Assembly: GCF_900091415.1 (NCBI RefSeq)
Contig: NZ_FMHU01000002.1
Location: forward strand, 434,001-498,000
Reading direction: 5' to 3'
Origin: Micromonospora inyonensis
Lineage (GTDB): Bacteria > Actinomycetota > Actinomycetes > Mycobacteriales > Micromonosporaceae
DNA: 64,000 nucleotides
Shown: positions 25,263 through 34,635 of the stretch, piece by piece
How positions within the stretch are numbered: the first letter of the stretch is position 1
How the letters are laid out: the number at the start of each line of letters is the position of its first letter
Made by a program: the position numbers and the translations under genes
The notes under the pieces: model-generated
Told to the model about the DNA's origin: nothing
What the model saw: the letters and a program-made list of their open reading frames with translations, nothing else
The model's database searches: none

Positions 25263-25630
25263 AACTCCAGGTTCTCCTCGATGGTGCGCAGCTGGTGCCG
25301 GGCGAGGGCCAGGTTGGCGCGGCTCTTGCTCAGCATCAGGTAGAGGAAGAGACCCTTGCCGTGGCGACCGGTCAACGGTCGGATCACGTGGTACTGCGTG
25401 CCGAGCGTGATGAGGATGTCCTCGATCTCGTCGTTGAGCTTGAGCATCTCGATGGTGCGCATCTTGGCGCGGACCACGTCGGTGTTGCCGGCGGCGGCGA
25501 CCGTCAGGTCCAGTTCGGCGGTGCCCCCCGCGACGCCGAGCGTCATGCCGCTGGTGTAGTCCACCACCGCGACACCGATGGCCCCCTCGATCTGCATCGC
25601 GTTCTTCAGGGCGACGTCAAGGTTCGCCAC
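25259..25630 (-). CDS. Roadblock/LC7-like domain protein (first of pair)
   Basis: 123 residues from GTG 25630, chosen because GGGGGAAG precedes it on the minus strand and upstream codons look noncoding. Sequence: VALKNAMQIEGAIGVAVVDY at the N terminus, a central alternating beta/alpha part (GMTLGVAGGTAELDL), and a C-terminal KSRANLALARHQLR helix. It has the length and fold pattern of roadblock/LC7 proteins. Coupled to the second roadblock gene. GTPase regulation is inferred from the family only. Confidence 0.78.
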   Translation of the reverse strand: MANLDVALKNAMQIEGAIGVAVVDYTSGMTLGVAGGTAELDLTVAAAGNTDVVRAKMRTIEMLKLNDEIEDILITLGTQYHVIRPLTGRHGKGLFLYLMLSKSRANLALARHQLRTIEENLEL

Positions 25631-26007
25631 GGGCTTCCCCCAGTCAGCGGGACGGCGCTGCCGCCGGCAGGTACGGTGCCGGGGACGGTCGACCCCGGTC
25701 GGCACCACGTCTTTGGAACGTTGCAACGAGGGTTTCACATCGCCTGGGCCAGCGCACCACGGCAACGGTCCAACCGTTCGACCAGCCGGCCGGGAGTGCC
25801 CCACTGACCAGGGACAACATGCCGTCCGGCGGATGGCTCCGGCTGGCGGCGTCTGTTAGGAGACCGTGGTGTGCCCGTTCGGGGCACCCCGTCGGCGTTC
25901 TTCGTCGATTCGGCCCCGGGCCGGCCGGAGCACGTCTACTGTGGATGACATCGGCGGCTGCGCATGATCCGGTGGCGGCCGGTCGTGTCCGGGTGCACAG
26001 TGATCCC
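25631..26007. promoter_or_regulatory. Divergent promoter region with palindrome CGTTGCAACG
   Basis: 377 bases between the roadblock operon and the small SPOR-like gene. It holds no credible gene. A perfect 10-bp palindrome CGTTGCAACG at 25719-25728 lies about 90 bases upstream of the roadblock start in a locally AT-richer patch and could be an operator. Confidence 0.35.
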
Positions 26008-26208
26008 ATGAGTGACAGCGGACGCGGAAGCTACTACTGGTGCCTGCGACACCACCGGGTCGAGACCGAGGCCGACAAGTGCCCGGCGAAGTTCGTGCTC
26101 GGTCCGTACCCTTCGACCGCCGACGCCCAGAGCGCCCTGGAGAGGGTGCAGGAGCGGAACGAGGTGTGGGAGGCGGAGGACGCCCGTTGGGCCGGGGAGG
26201 ACAGATGA
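26008..26208 (+). CDS. Small conserved SPOR-like protein
   Basis: 66 residues from ATG 26008. The sequence YYWCLRHHRVETEADKCP, followed by LGPYPSTADAQSALERVQER and an acidic tail, has the spacing of the short SPOR-like proteins common in actinomycetes (aromatic strand, then a G-P-Y-x-T/S-x-x-D/E-A helix). No signal peptide or membrane segment. It is encoded just before the histone-like gene, but 82 bases separate them. Function unknown. Confidence 0.7.
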   Translation: MSDSGRGSYYWCLRHHRVETEADKCPAKFVLGPYPSTADAQSALERVQERNEVWEAEDARWAGEDR

Positions 26209-26290
26209 ACGACGCGGGACACCCCGCGTCGAGGAACCCCGGGCTCCGGACGGAGCCCCGGGAGCGCATGTCCCCGAGGAGGGAGACGAC

Positions 26291-27310
26291 ATGGCCGACG
26301 CACGCAAGGCCACCACCCGCCCGGCCGCCACCCGTACCACCGCGAAGAAGACCGCCGCGGCGGAGCGGAACACCGGCGCCAGCAGGACCACCCCGGTCCG
26401 TAAGTCCACCACGGCGGCCCACCGGGGCCCGGCGGGTGGGGTGACGGCGACCAGTGCCACCACCGCCCGGCGGACCGGCCCGGTTGCCCGGCAGGCACCC
26501 GCCACGGGCACGACGAAGGCTGCCCCGGCCGCCCCGAAGACCACCACGACCGCGACGCGGGCCGCCACGGGCGCGGCGAAGCGGACCACGACGACCGCGA
26601 AGGGGACCACGACGACCGCGAAGGGGACCACGACGACCGCGAAGGGGACCACGACGACCGCGAAGGGGACCACGACGACCGCGAAGGGGACCACGACGAC
26701 CGCGAAGGGGACCGCGACGGGCGCGAAGCGGACCGCCGCCGGTGCGGCGAAGCGGACCACGACGACGGCGAAGCGGGCCGCCGTGGGCGCGGCGAAGCGG
26801 ACCGCCGCGGGCGCGGGCGACCGCGCCGCTGAGACGGGCCGGAAGGCGACCACCGCGAAACGAACCGCCTCGACGACGGCGACGAAGGCTCCGGCAGCCG
26901 TCCGGAACACGACGGCCGCCCGGTCCGCCGCCGCGAAGACGACGGCAGCCGCCCGGAAGGCGACCACCGCGGCGCGGAAGACCGCCACGGCGACGCGGAA
27001 GGCGACGACGGCGACCCGTCCGGCGGTCCGGAAGGCGACCACGTCCACCGAGGCCCCGATCCGCAAGAAGGCCACCTCCCGCCGGCCGGCGGGCACCGCG
27101 TCGGTGGCGAAGCAGGCTCCGGCCCGGACCGCCGCCACCTCGGCCGCTGCCCGGCGGGAGGCCCGGACCAGCACGTCGACCGCCACCACGAAGCGGACCA
27201 CTTCGGCCGGCAAGGCCGCCGGCCGGAAGGTGGTCGCGGGCCGTTCGACGGTCAAGCCCGCGACCCGCAGCGCCCCGGCCCGCGCCCGGAAGGCCAGCCC
27301 GGCCGACTGA
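26291..27310 (+). CDS. Histone H1-like Lys/Ala/Thr-rich nucleoid protein with repeats
   Basis: 339 residues from ATG 26291. Almost the whole protein is Lys, Arg, Ala and Thr, with AK, KR and RK pairs every 5-7 residues, as in eukaryotic H1 tails and the low-complexity tails of actinobacterial HU (HupB) and H1-like proteins. It has no N-terminal HU domain. A run of six identical TTTTAKG heptads is encoded by six perfect 21-bp repeats (26585-26710). It probably binds DNA non-specifically through charge and compacts the nucleoid. The repetitive DNA makes length variation between strains likely. Confidence 0.75.
   Translation: MADARKATTRPAATRTTAKKTAAAERNTGASRTTPVRKSTTAAHRGPAGGVTATSATTARRTGPVARQAPATGTTKAAPAAPKTTTTATRAATGAAKRTTTTAKGTTTTAKGTTTTAKGTTTTAKGTTTTAKGTTTTAKGTATGAKRTAAGAAKRTTTTAKRAAVGAAKRTAAGAGDRAAETGRKATTAKRTASTTATKAPAAVRNTTAARSAAAKTTAAARKATTAARKTATATRKATTATRPAVRKATTSTEAPIRKKATSRRPAGTASVAKQAPARTAATSAAARREARTSTSTATTKRTTSAGKAAGRKVVAGRSTVKPATRSAPARARKASPAD
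26585..26710 (+). repeat. Six in-frame 21-bp repeats inside the H1-like gene
   Basis: Six identical copies of ACCACGACGACCGCGAAGGG plus G, then diverged copies up to about 26830. Each encodes TTTTAKG. The period keeps frame, so unit gain or loss would change protein length without breaking it. Confidence 0.95.
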
Positions 27311-27422
27311 CCCGCGTCGGGGTTCCTCCGGCGTACGCGCACCGGCACCGGCCGCCGCGCCGGCCGGACCGGCGGCGATTCCTCCCGAGCGGAACCGCTG
27401 CCGCGCTGCCAGGATTGGTCCC

Positions 27423-28847
27423 GTGGTCATCCGACGCGTACTGGCACCCCGCATCGACTTCGGCGCGCTCCGGCGGGAACTGGGGCTGCCCGACCGGTTC
27501 CCACCCGAGGCGCAGCGGGAGGCGGACGAGGCGGCGGCGCGCCCCCTGCCGGCGTTCGCCGACCGGACCGACGTCCCACTGGTCACCCTCGACCCGGCCA
27601 CCTCCCGGGACCTGGACCAGGCGATGTGCCTGACCCGGCGACCGGGTGGCGGCTACCGGGTGCGGTACGCCATCGCCGACGTCGCCACCCACGTCCGCCC
27701 CGGTGGGGCGTTGGAGGCGGAGACCTGGCGGCGGGGGCAGACGGTCTACCTGCCCGACGGCAACGTACCGCTGCACCCGGAGACGCTCAGCGAGGGCGCG
27801 GCGAGCCTGCTGCCCGACGTCGACCGGGCGGCCGTGCTCTGGACCATCGACCTGGACGCCGACGCGGCCACCGTCGGCGTGCACCTGGAACGGGCCCGGG
27901 TGCGTAGTCGCGCCAAGCTCGACTACCGGGGCGTGCAGGCCGACGCCGACGCCGGGCGGCTGGCCGAGCCGATCGCCCTCCTGCCCGAACTGGGTGCCCT
28001 GCTGACCGCGCGGGGACTGCGGCGCGGGGCGGTCAACCTGCCCCTGCCCGAGCAGGACGTCGAACCCGACGGCGACGGCTGGCGGCTGGTGCTGCGCGGG
28101 CCGGTGCCGATGGAGGACCACAACGCCCAGATCTCGCTGCTGACCGGGATGGCCGCCGCCGACCTCATGCTCGCCGGCCGGATCGGGCTGCTGCGGACGA
28201 TGCCCGCCGCGAGACCGGAGGCGGTGGCCCGGCTGCGCGCCGCCGCCGCTCCGCTCGGCGTGGACTGGCCGGAGGGCATGTCCGTCGGCGAGGTGATCGC
28301 CCGGCTCGACCCGGCCCGGCCCCGGGCGGCGGCCTTCGTCGACCAGGCCGCCGAACTGATGCGCGGGGCCGCGTACACGGCCTTCGACGCAGAGGTGCCG
28401 GCCGAGGCGGGACACGGCGGGGTGGCCGCCGCGTACGCGCACGTCACCGCACCGTTGCGGCGCCTCGCCGACCGGTACGCCACCGAGGTCTGCCTCGCCC
28501 TCCACGAGGACCGGCCGGTGCCGGAGTGGGCGCGTGCGGCGCTGCCGCGACTGCCGGAGACGATGGCGACCACCGACCGGACCGCCTCGGCGGCCACCCG
28601 GGGCGCCGTCGAACTGGCCGAGGCGGTGCTGCTCGCCGACCGGGTGGGGGAGACGTTCGAGGCGGCGGTGCTGGACGTGGACGCCACCACCAGCCGGCCG
28701 GGCCGTCAGCCCGGCGGGACGGTGGCGTTGGACTCGCCGCCGGTGCGGGCCCGCTGCACCGGCGAGCTGCCGCTGGGGGAGCGGGTCACCGTCCGCCTGG
28801 TCACCGCCGATCCGACCACCCGCCGGGTGGCCTTCGCCCGCGCCTGA
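27423..28847 (+). CDS. RNB-domain ribonuclease (RNase II/R-like)
   Basis: 474 residues from GTG 27423; the same frame is open far upstream but there it is a shadow of the histone-like gene. CAGGAT ends 7 bases before the start, so a leaderless message is possible. The RNB catalytic segment is LVTLDPATSRDLDQAMCL, whose Asp residues bind Mg, followed by YRVRYAIADVATHVRPGG, as in RNase II/R. Flanking cold-shock and S1 domains of classical RNase R are absent or much reduced, which is usual for the short actinomycete form. It degrades single-stranded RNA 3' to 5' by family. Confidence 0.9.
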   Translation: MVIRRVLAPRIDFGALRRELGLPDRFPPEAQREADEAAARPLPAFADRTDVPLVTLDPATSRDLDQAMCLTRRPGGGYRVRYAIADVATHVRPGGALEAETWRRGQTVYLPDGNVPLHPETLSEGAASLLPDVDRAAVLWTIDLDADAATVGVHLERARVRSRAKLDYRGVQADADAGRLAEPIALLPELGALLTARGLRRGAVNLPLPEQDVEPDGDGWRLVLRGPVPMEDHNAQISLLTGMAAADLMLAGRIGLLRTMPAARPEAVARLRAAAAPLGVDWPEGMSVGEVIARLDPARPRAAAFVDQAAELMRGAAYTAFDAEVPAEAGHGGVAAAYAHVTAPLRRLADRYATEVCLALHEDRPVPEWARAALPRLPETMATTDRTASAATRGAVELAEAVLLADRVGETFEAAVLDVDATTSRPGRQPGGTVALDSPPVRARCTGELPLGERVTVRLVTADPTTRRVAFARA

Positions 28848-28941
28848 CCGGGGCGGAGCAGCCCCGGCGGGCCGACCCGCTGCGGGGTTTCTCACCACCG
28901 GCGGCGCTGCCGGCCCGACGGCCGTTTGCGAGGATGAGCGC

Positions 28942-29640
28942 ATGGCATACGACGCGAGCGCGCTGCCCGATGTGTCCGGGCTGACCGTGGGCATCATCGG
29001 TGGCACCGGTGACCAGGGACGGGGGCTCGCCTACCGGTTCGCCCGGGCCGGGCAGACCGTGCTGATCGGCTCCCGGTCCGCCGGGCGCGCCGAGGAGGCC
29101 GCGCGGGAGATCGCCTCGCTGCCCGGGGTGGCCGCTGACGCCAGCGTCACCGGGGCCGGCAACGAGGAGGTGGCCCGACGCGGCGACGTCGTGATCGTGG
29201 CGGTGCCGTGGGACGGGCACGCCGCCACCGTCACCGCCCTGGCCGAGCCGCTCGCCGGCAAGATCGTCGTCGACTGCGTCAACCCGCTCGGCTTCGACAA
29301 GCAGGGCCCGTACGCGCTGACCGTCGAGGAGGGCAGCGCCGTCCAGCAGGCCGCCGCCCTGCTGCCCGACTCCCGGGTGTGCGCCGCGTTCAACCACGTC
29401 AGCGCGCCCCTGCTGGCCGACCCGGAGATCGACCGGATTCAGCTCGACGTGCTCATCTGCACCGAGGACCGGGACGCCGCCGCGGTGGTCGCCGCGCTGG
29501 CCGCCCGGATCCCCGGTATGCGCGGCATCTACGCCGGCCGGTTGCGCAACGCGCACCAGATCGAGGCGTTCACCGCCAACCTGATCGCCATCAACAAGCG
29601 CTACAAGGCGCACGCCGGCATCCGGGTCACCGACCTGTGA
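28942..29640 (+). CDS. npdG: NADPH-dependent F420 reductase
   Basis: 232 residues from ATG 28942. N-terminal Rossmann motif GLTVGIIGGTGDQGRGLAYR with the NADP-phosphate site IGSRS, then VVIVAVPWDGH, VVDCVNPLGF, and a C-terminal F420-binding part ending in KRYKAHAGIRVTDL, as in the Fno/NpdG family (about 220-230 aa). The enzyme moves hydride between NADPH and coenzyme F420, supplying reduced F420 to the many F420-dependent reductases of actinomycetes. Its stop overlaps the convergent gene by 14 bases. Confidence 0.93.
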   Translation: MAYDASALPDVSGLTVGIIGGTGDQGRGLAYRFARAGQTVLIGSRSAGRAEEAAREIASLPGVAADASVTGAGNEEVARRGDVVIVAVPWDGHAATVTALAEPLAGKIVVDCVNPLGFDKQGPYALTVEEGSAVQQAAALLPDSRVCAAFNHVSAPLLADPEIDRIQLDVLICTEDRDAAAVVAALAARIPGMRGIYAGRLRNAHQIEAFTANLIAINKRYKAHAGIRVTDL

Positions 29641-30154
29641 GCCGGTGACGCCGGTAGCCGGGCGGCAGCGGGCCGACGGAGAGGCCGTTCTCGTCGAGGG
29701 CGTTGAAGACGACCAGCACCGTGTCACCGAAGTCGAACCCGAGCGCCACGGTCCCGTTGGCCAGGTCGTCCGGGGCGCCGTGCCACTCCAGCAGCTCGAC
29801 CCCGACCAGCGGCCGGCCGACCAGGCCGGCCAGCCCGGGTAGCGGCTCCGGACGCCAGGCGATCGGGGCGTCCCCCATGCCGAGCCACCGGACGTCGCGC
29901 GCCGGGTCGACGGTGTTCCAGGAGATCGCGATCTCGTCGAACTTCCAGTGGTTGACCTCGACCTGTTCACCGGCGAAGTCCAGCAGCACCGGGCAGTCGG
30001 CCCACCAGGAGTCGTCGGCCAGGTCCCAGGCCAGCCAGGCCCGGGTCAGCGTACGGCCGGTCAACCCGGCCAGCCGTGACCCGTGCGCGGTCGCCACGGC
30101 CGTCCGCCCGGTCAGCCACCGCGCCCGGTAGCCCGGGATCCCGAAGTCGCCCAT
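29627..30154 (-). CDS. Conserved hypothetical protein
   Basis: 175 residues from ATG 30154; an earlier in-frame start at 30229 is possible but codes an unconvincing N terminus. CACAAT lies 6 bases before the ATG, a weak leaderless-type box. The protein is soluble, Trp-rich (WLAWDLADDSWWADCPVLLD) and ends in GPLPPGYRRHRL. I do not recognise a family. It converges with npdG and overlaps its end by 14 bases. Confidence 0.7.
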   Translation of the reverse strand: MGDFGIPGYRARWLTGRTAVATAHGSRLAGLTGRTLTRAWLAWDLADDSWWADCPVLLDFAGEQVEVNHWKFDEIAISWNTVDPARDVRWLGMGDAPIAWRPEPLPGLAGLVGRPLVGVELLEWHGAPDDLANGTVALGFDFGDTVLVVFNALDENGLSVGPLPPGYRRHRLTGR

Positions 30155-30246
30155 CCGCCGATTGTGGCCGTCGACCACCGTCACCGCGACGGCCGCGTCG
30201 TCGACGGACGGTGTCGGGCCGGGCGGCACCCGGCCCGACAGCGGCC

Positions 30247-31140
30247 TCAGAACGTGTGCTCGGCGGCCGGGAACTCGCCGGCACGGACCTCGTCGGCGAA
30301 GCGGCGCGTCGCGTCGGTCAGCGCGCCGGCCAGGTCGGCGTAGCGCTTGACGAAGCGGGGGGCCCTACCGGTGCGCAGGCCGGCCATGTCCTGCCAGACC
30401 AGCACCTGAGCGTCGGTGTCCGGGCCGGCGCCGATGCCGACGGTCGGGATGGTCAGCGCACCGGTCACCCGCTTGGCGACCTCGCCGGGCACCATCTCCA
30501 GCACCACCGCGAAGGCTCCCGCCCCGGCCACCGCCTGCGCGTCGGCCAGCACCTCCTCGGCGGCCTCGCCGCGTCCCTGCACCCGGTACCCGCCGATGAC
30601 GTGCTCCCGCTGCGGGGTGAAGCCGACGTGCGCCATCACCGGGATCCCCGCCCCGGTGATCGCCTCGATCTGCGGGGCGTAGCGCCGGCCGCCCTCCAGC
30701 TTGACCGCGTGGCAGCCGCCCTCCTTCATGAACCGCACCGCCGTGCGCAGCGCCTGCGTCGGCCCCTCCTCGTACGAGCCGAAGGGCAGGTCGGCCACGA
30801 CCAGGGTGTGCCGGGTGGCCCGGACCACCGCCCGGACCAGGGACAGCATCTCCTCGACGGTCACCGGCAGCGTCGTCTCGTGCCCGAAGACGTTGTTCGC
30901 CGCCGAGTCGCCGACCAGCAGCACCGGAATGCCCGCCTGGTCGAAGATCGCGGCGGTGTACTGGTCGTACGCGGTCAGCATCGGCCACCGCTCGCCGCGC
31001 TCCTTGGCGGCGAGCAGGTCCCGGGTGCGTACCCGCCGGGTCGCCGGCCCGCCGTAGAGCGCCGTCACCTCGGCCGGCGGGTCCGCCGACGTCCCGCCGG
31101 CCGGCCCGGTGGGCACGGCACCGCTCACTACATCGGACAT
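30247..31140 (-). CDS. panB: 3-methyl-2-oxobutanoate hydroxymethyltransferase
   Basis: 297 residues from ATG 31140. Ketopantoate synthesis (first committed step to pantothenate and CoA) from 2-oxoisovalerate and methylene-tetrahydrofolate. Motifs: [40 protein letters not shown] (metal Asp), [42 protein letters not shown] (catalytic Glu) and [20 protein letters not shown]. About 30 extra residues at the N terminus are Pro/Ala-rich and probably disordered. It lies downstream of nadE on the same strand, at the place panB holds in the M. tuberculosis glnA2 neighbourhood. Confidence 0.96.
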   Translation of the reverse strand: MSDVVSGAVPTGPAGGTSADPPAEVTALYGGPATRRVRTRDLLAAKERGERWPMLTAYDQYTAAIFDQAGIPVLLVGDSAANNVFGHETTLPVTVEEMLSLVRAVVRATRHTLVVADLPFGSYEEGPTQALRTAVRFMKEGGCHAVKLEGGRRYAPQIEAITGAGIPVMAHVGFTPQREHVIGGYRVQGRGEAAEEVLADAQAVAGAGAFAVVLEMVPGEVAKRVTGALTIPTVGIGAGPDTDAQVLVWQDMAGLRTGRAPRFVKRYADLAGALTDATRRFADEVRAGEFPAAEHTF

Positions 31141-31260
31141 GTCCGCTCCTCTCGCCTCGAGGCCGCCCTCGCGGTCCCCGGGTCACCCGCATCGTCGCAC
31201 CGCCCGAGGGCGGCCCGGCAGAGCGCAGTGGAGGAATTCACAGCCGGTGGGCGCGGTGCC

Positions 31261-33023
31261 TCAGCCGTGCTCGCGCCACCGGTTGGTGATCGGCAGCCGC
31301 CGATCCCGGCCGAACGCCTTCATGGAGATCTTCGTGCCCGGGGCGGACTGCCGGCGCTTGTACTCGGCGGTATCCACCATCCGCAGCACCCGGTCGATCA
31401 CCGCCGCGTCGTGACCCGCCTCGACCAGCCCGTCCCGGCCCAGGTCGCCGTCGACGTAACCGATCAGGATCGGGTCGAGCACCGGGTAGTCGGGCAGGGT
31501 GTCGCTGTCGAGCTGGCCGGGGCTCAGCTCGGCGCTCGGCGGCTTGCCGATCGAGTTCTCCGGGATCGGCGGCGTCTCGCCCCGGCTGGCCGCGTCGGCG
31601 TTGCGCCATTTCGCCAGTCGCCAGACCAGCGTCTTCCAGACGTCCTTGACCGGGTTGTAGCCGCCGACCGAGTCGCCGTACAGGGTGGAGTAGCCGACCG
31701 CCAGCTCGCTCTTGTTGCCAGTGGTGAGGACGAGGTGCCCCTCCTGGTTCGACAGCGCCATCAGGATCACCCCCCGGACCCGGGCCTGGAGGTTCTCCAC
31801 GCTGACGCCGGACAGCGACATGTTCGCCAGGAAGGTGTCCACCATCGGCTGGATCGGCTCGACGCGGTAGTCCAGTCCGGTCCGCTTGGCCAGCTCCGCC
31901 GCGTCCTCCCGGGAGTGCTCGGAGGAGTGCTGGCTGGGCAGGGAGACCCCGATCACCCGCTCGGGGCCGAGCGCGTCGACCGCGAGGGCCGCCACCACCG
32001 CCGAGTCGATGCCGCCGGAGAGGCCGAGCACCACCGAGGGGAACCGGTTCTTGTCGACGTAGTCGCGCAGCCCCAGCACCAGGGCCTGCCACACCTCGGC
32101 CTCGTCGGCGACCGGCTCGACGATCCCCCGGCGGCCGGCGGTCCGGCCGGTGCGGCCCCGGCCTCGCTGATCCGGGTGCGGCTGATCCGCATCCCGTCGG
32201 CCAGCTCCCCGGAATCCGGGGTGCCGGACTCCGGGGCGGCCGGCAGGTCCAGGTCGTGCACCATCAGGTGCTCGACGAACTGTGGGGCGCGGGCGAGCAG
32301 CGTGCCGTCGGCGGCCACCACCATCGAGTCGCCCTCGAAGACCAGCTCGTCCTGGCCGCCGACCATGTTGACGTACGCGATGGCGGCTCCGGCCTCGACG
32401 GCCCGGCGGCCGACCAGCGGGAGTCGGATGTCGTCCTTGTTCAGCTCGTACGGCGAGCCGTTGATGGTGACCACCAGCCCCACCCCGGCCTGCCGGGCCA
32501 CCGCGAACGGCCCACCGACCTGCCAGAGGTCCTCGCAGATGGTCAGCGCGACGTCCACGCCGTCGACCCGCACCACGGTCAGCGTGTCGCCGGGGACGAA
32601 GTAGCGGTCCTCGTCGAAGACGCCGTAGTTGGGCAGGTGGTGCTTGAAGTAGGTGGCCACCACGGTGCCGCCGTGCAGCACCGCCGCCGCGTTGCGCGCC
32701 CCCCGGCCCGGCTCGGCATCGACGCTGACCTGCGGCGGTCCGTCGGCGTCCAGGTAGCCGACCACGACCGGCAGGTCAGCGAGGCCGTCGGCGGCCAGGT
32801 CGGCGGCGAGAGAGTGCAGCGCCGACCGGGACGCGGCCACGAACGAGCGACGGAAGACCAGGTCCTCGACCGGGTAGCCGGTCAGCACCATCTCCGGGAA
32901 GGCGACCAGCCGGGCACCGGCGTCCGCCGCCCGGCGGGTCCACCGGCGGACCAGCTCGGCGTTGCCGGCGAGATCGCCGACCGTCGGGTTGACCTGGGCG
33001 AGAGCGAGGCGCAGGGTGGGCAT
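31261..33023 (-). pseudogene. nadE: NAD+ synthetase (glutamine-hydrolysing), interrupted by a 1-base frameshift
   Basis: Two adjoining frames encode one NadE. The first (start ATG 33023, SD-like GAGGAC) is the nitrilase-type glutaminase with FPEMVLTGYPVEDL (Glu), YFKHHLPNYGVFDE (Lys) and LTICEDLW (Cys). The second, to 31261, is the synthetase domain with the ATP loop VVLGLSGGIDSAVVAAL, LTTGNKSELAVGYSTLYGD and a C-terminal KISMKAFGRDRRLPITNRWR. They join at the C run 32125-32129 (five C on this strand); one more base there restores a single 587-residue protein. NAD synthesis is normally essential, so a sequencing or assembly error is the likelier cause than a dead gene. Confidence 0.88.
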
Positions 33024-33207
33024 GTCCTCATCTTGCCCCAGCCGGCCGGGGCGGGCGCGGCGGGCGGCCCGCTCGGAGCCGGTGGAGGTCCGGCGGATGG
33101 CCGGGCGGCGGTCGCGTAACGTCGGCGTAACGAGGCCGGTGGAGACTGGTCGGTCAGGCCGTCCCGGGGTGTTCCGGCGGCGGGCGTGCGACGTGCGAGG
33201 GGTGGCA

Positions 33208-34557
33208 GTGGACCGTCAGCAGGAGTTCGTCCTCCGTACGCTGGAAGAGCGGGACATCCGGTTCGTCCGGTTGTGGTTCACCGACGTGCTCGGCACGCTC
33301 AAGAGCGTCTCCGTCGCGCCCGCCGAGCTGGAGGCCGCCTTCGAGGAGGGGATCGGCTTCGACGGCTCGGCGATCGAGGGCTTCGCCCGGGTCTTCGAGT
33401 CCGACATGGTGGCCATGCCCGACCCGACCACCTTCCAGGTCTTCCCCTTCGAGGGCGGGGTCAGCGGCGAGAGCGCCCGGATGTTCTGCGACGTCCTCCT
33501 GCCCGACGGCAGCCCGTCCTGGGCCGACCCCCGGCACGTGCTGCGCCGGGCGCTGTCCCGGGCGGCGGACAAGGGCTTCACCTTCTACACCCATCCCGAG
33601 ATCGAGTTCTTCCTGCTGGAGAACGGCCCGCAGGACGGCTCGGTGCCGCTCCCGGTGGACACCGGCGGCTACTTCGAGCACACCACCCACGCGGTGGCCC
33701 GGGACTTCCGCCGGCAGGCGGTGCTCGCCCTGGAGCGCATCGGCATCTCGGTCGAGTTCAGCCACCACGAGGTCGCCCCCGGCCAGCAGGAGATCGACCT
33801 GCGCTACGCCGACGCGCTGACCACCGCCGACAACATCATGACCTTCCGGCACGTGGTGAAGGAGGTGGCGCTCTCCACCGGCGTGCAGGCCAGCTTCATG
33901 CCGAAGCCCTTCACCGACCAGCCCGGCAGCGGCATGCACACCCACCTGTCGCTGTTCGAGGGGGAGCGCAACGCGTTCCACGACGCCGAAGACCCGATGA
34001 AACTCTCCAAAGTGGCGAAGTCCTTCATCGCGGGCCTGCTGATGCACGCCCGGGAGTACACCGCGGTGACCAACCAGTGGGTCAACTCCTACAAGCGGCT
34101 CTTCCCGCTGGCGCTGCCGGACCGGATCACCGAGAGCCCGGCGTACGTCTGCTGGGGTCACCTCAACCGTTCCGCGCTGGTCCGCGTCCCCGCCTACGGC
34201 AAGCCGAACTCGGCCCGGGTGGAGGTGCGCTCGCTGGACTCGGCGACCAACCCGTACCTCGCCTTCGCGGTCATGCTCGGCGCCGGGCTCAAGGGCATCG
34301 AGGAGGGCTACGAGCTGCCGCCGGGCGCCGAGGACGACGTCTGGTCGCTGTCCAGCGCCGAGCGCAAGGCGATGGGGTACGAGGCCCTGCCGGAGAACCT
34401 GGCCGAGGCGATCGACGTGATGTCCGGCTCCGAGCTGGTCGCCGAGGTGCTCGGTGAGCACGTCTTCGACTTCTTCCTCCGCAACAAGCGCGCCGAGTGG
34501 GAGCAGTACCGCCGTGAGGTCACCCCCTACGAGCGGCAACGCTACCTCTCCCTCTGA
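33208..34557 (+). CDS. glnA2: Type I glutamine synthetase, GlnA2 subgroup
   Basis: 449 residues from GTG 33208, preferred over GTG 33202 because GAGG ends 7 bases upstream and the N terminus then reads as in mycobacterial GlnA2 (DRQQEFVLRTLEERDIRFVR). Active-site blocks: IGFDGSAIEGFARV, HPEIEFFLLENG, SHHEVAPGQQEIDLRYADAL, MPKPFTDQPGSGMHTHLS, and NPYLAFAVML. The position of the adenylylated Tyr in GlnA1 is occupied by Trp (DDVWSLSSAE), so GlnE control is not expected. GlnA2-type enzymes have little GS activity, and in Streptomyces relatives some act on polyamines. In mycobacteria it neighbours glnE. Confidence 0.94.
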   Translation: MDRQQEFVLRTLEERDIRFVRLWFTDVLGTLKSVSVAPAELEAAFEEGIGFDGSAIEGFARVFESDMVAMPDPTTFQVFPFEGGVSGESARMFCDVLLPDGSPSWADPRHVLRRALSRAADKGFTFYTHPEIEFFLLENGPQDGSVPLPVDTGGYFEHTTHAVARDFRRQAVLALERIGISVEFSHHEVAPGQQEIDLRYADALTTADNIMTFRHVVKEVALSTGVQASFMPKPFTDQPGSGMHTHLSLFEGERNAFHDAEDPMKLSKVAKSFIAGLLMHAREYTAVTNQWVNSYKRLFPLALPDRITESPAYVCWGHLNRSALVRVPAYGKPNSARVEVRSLDSATNPYLAFAVMLGAGLKGIEEGYELPPGAEDDVWSLSSAERKAMGYEALPENLAEAIDVMSGSELVAEVLGEHVFDFFLRNKRAEWEQYRREVTPYERQRYLSL

Positions 34558-34635
34558 CCTGGTTGCGGCCTGCCGCTATCGTGTGCCACCACGTGCCGGC
34601 ATCCCCTGACCGGCACCCCCTGTGGGAGGCAGTCG

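Noticed and set aside
33116-33131. GTAAC-N6-GTAAC upstream of glnA2 as a GlnR box
   Set aside because: Only one half-pair, with GTAAC instead of GAAAC in the second position and no second pair; it may simply be overlapping TAACG -10-like sequences.
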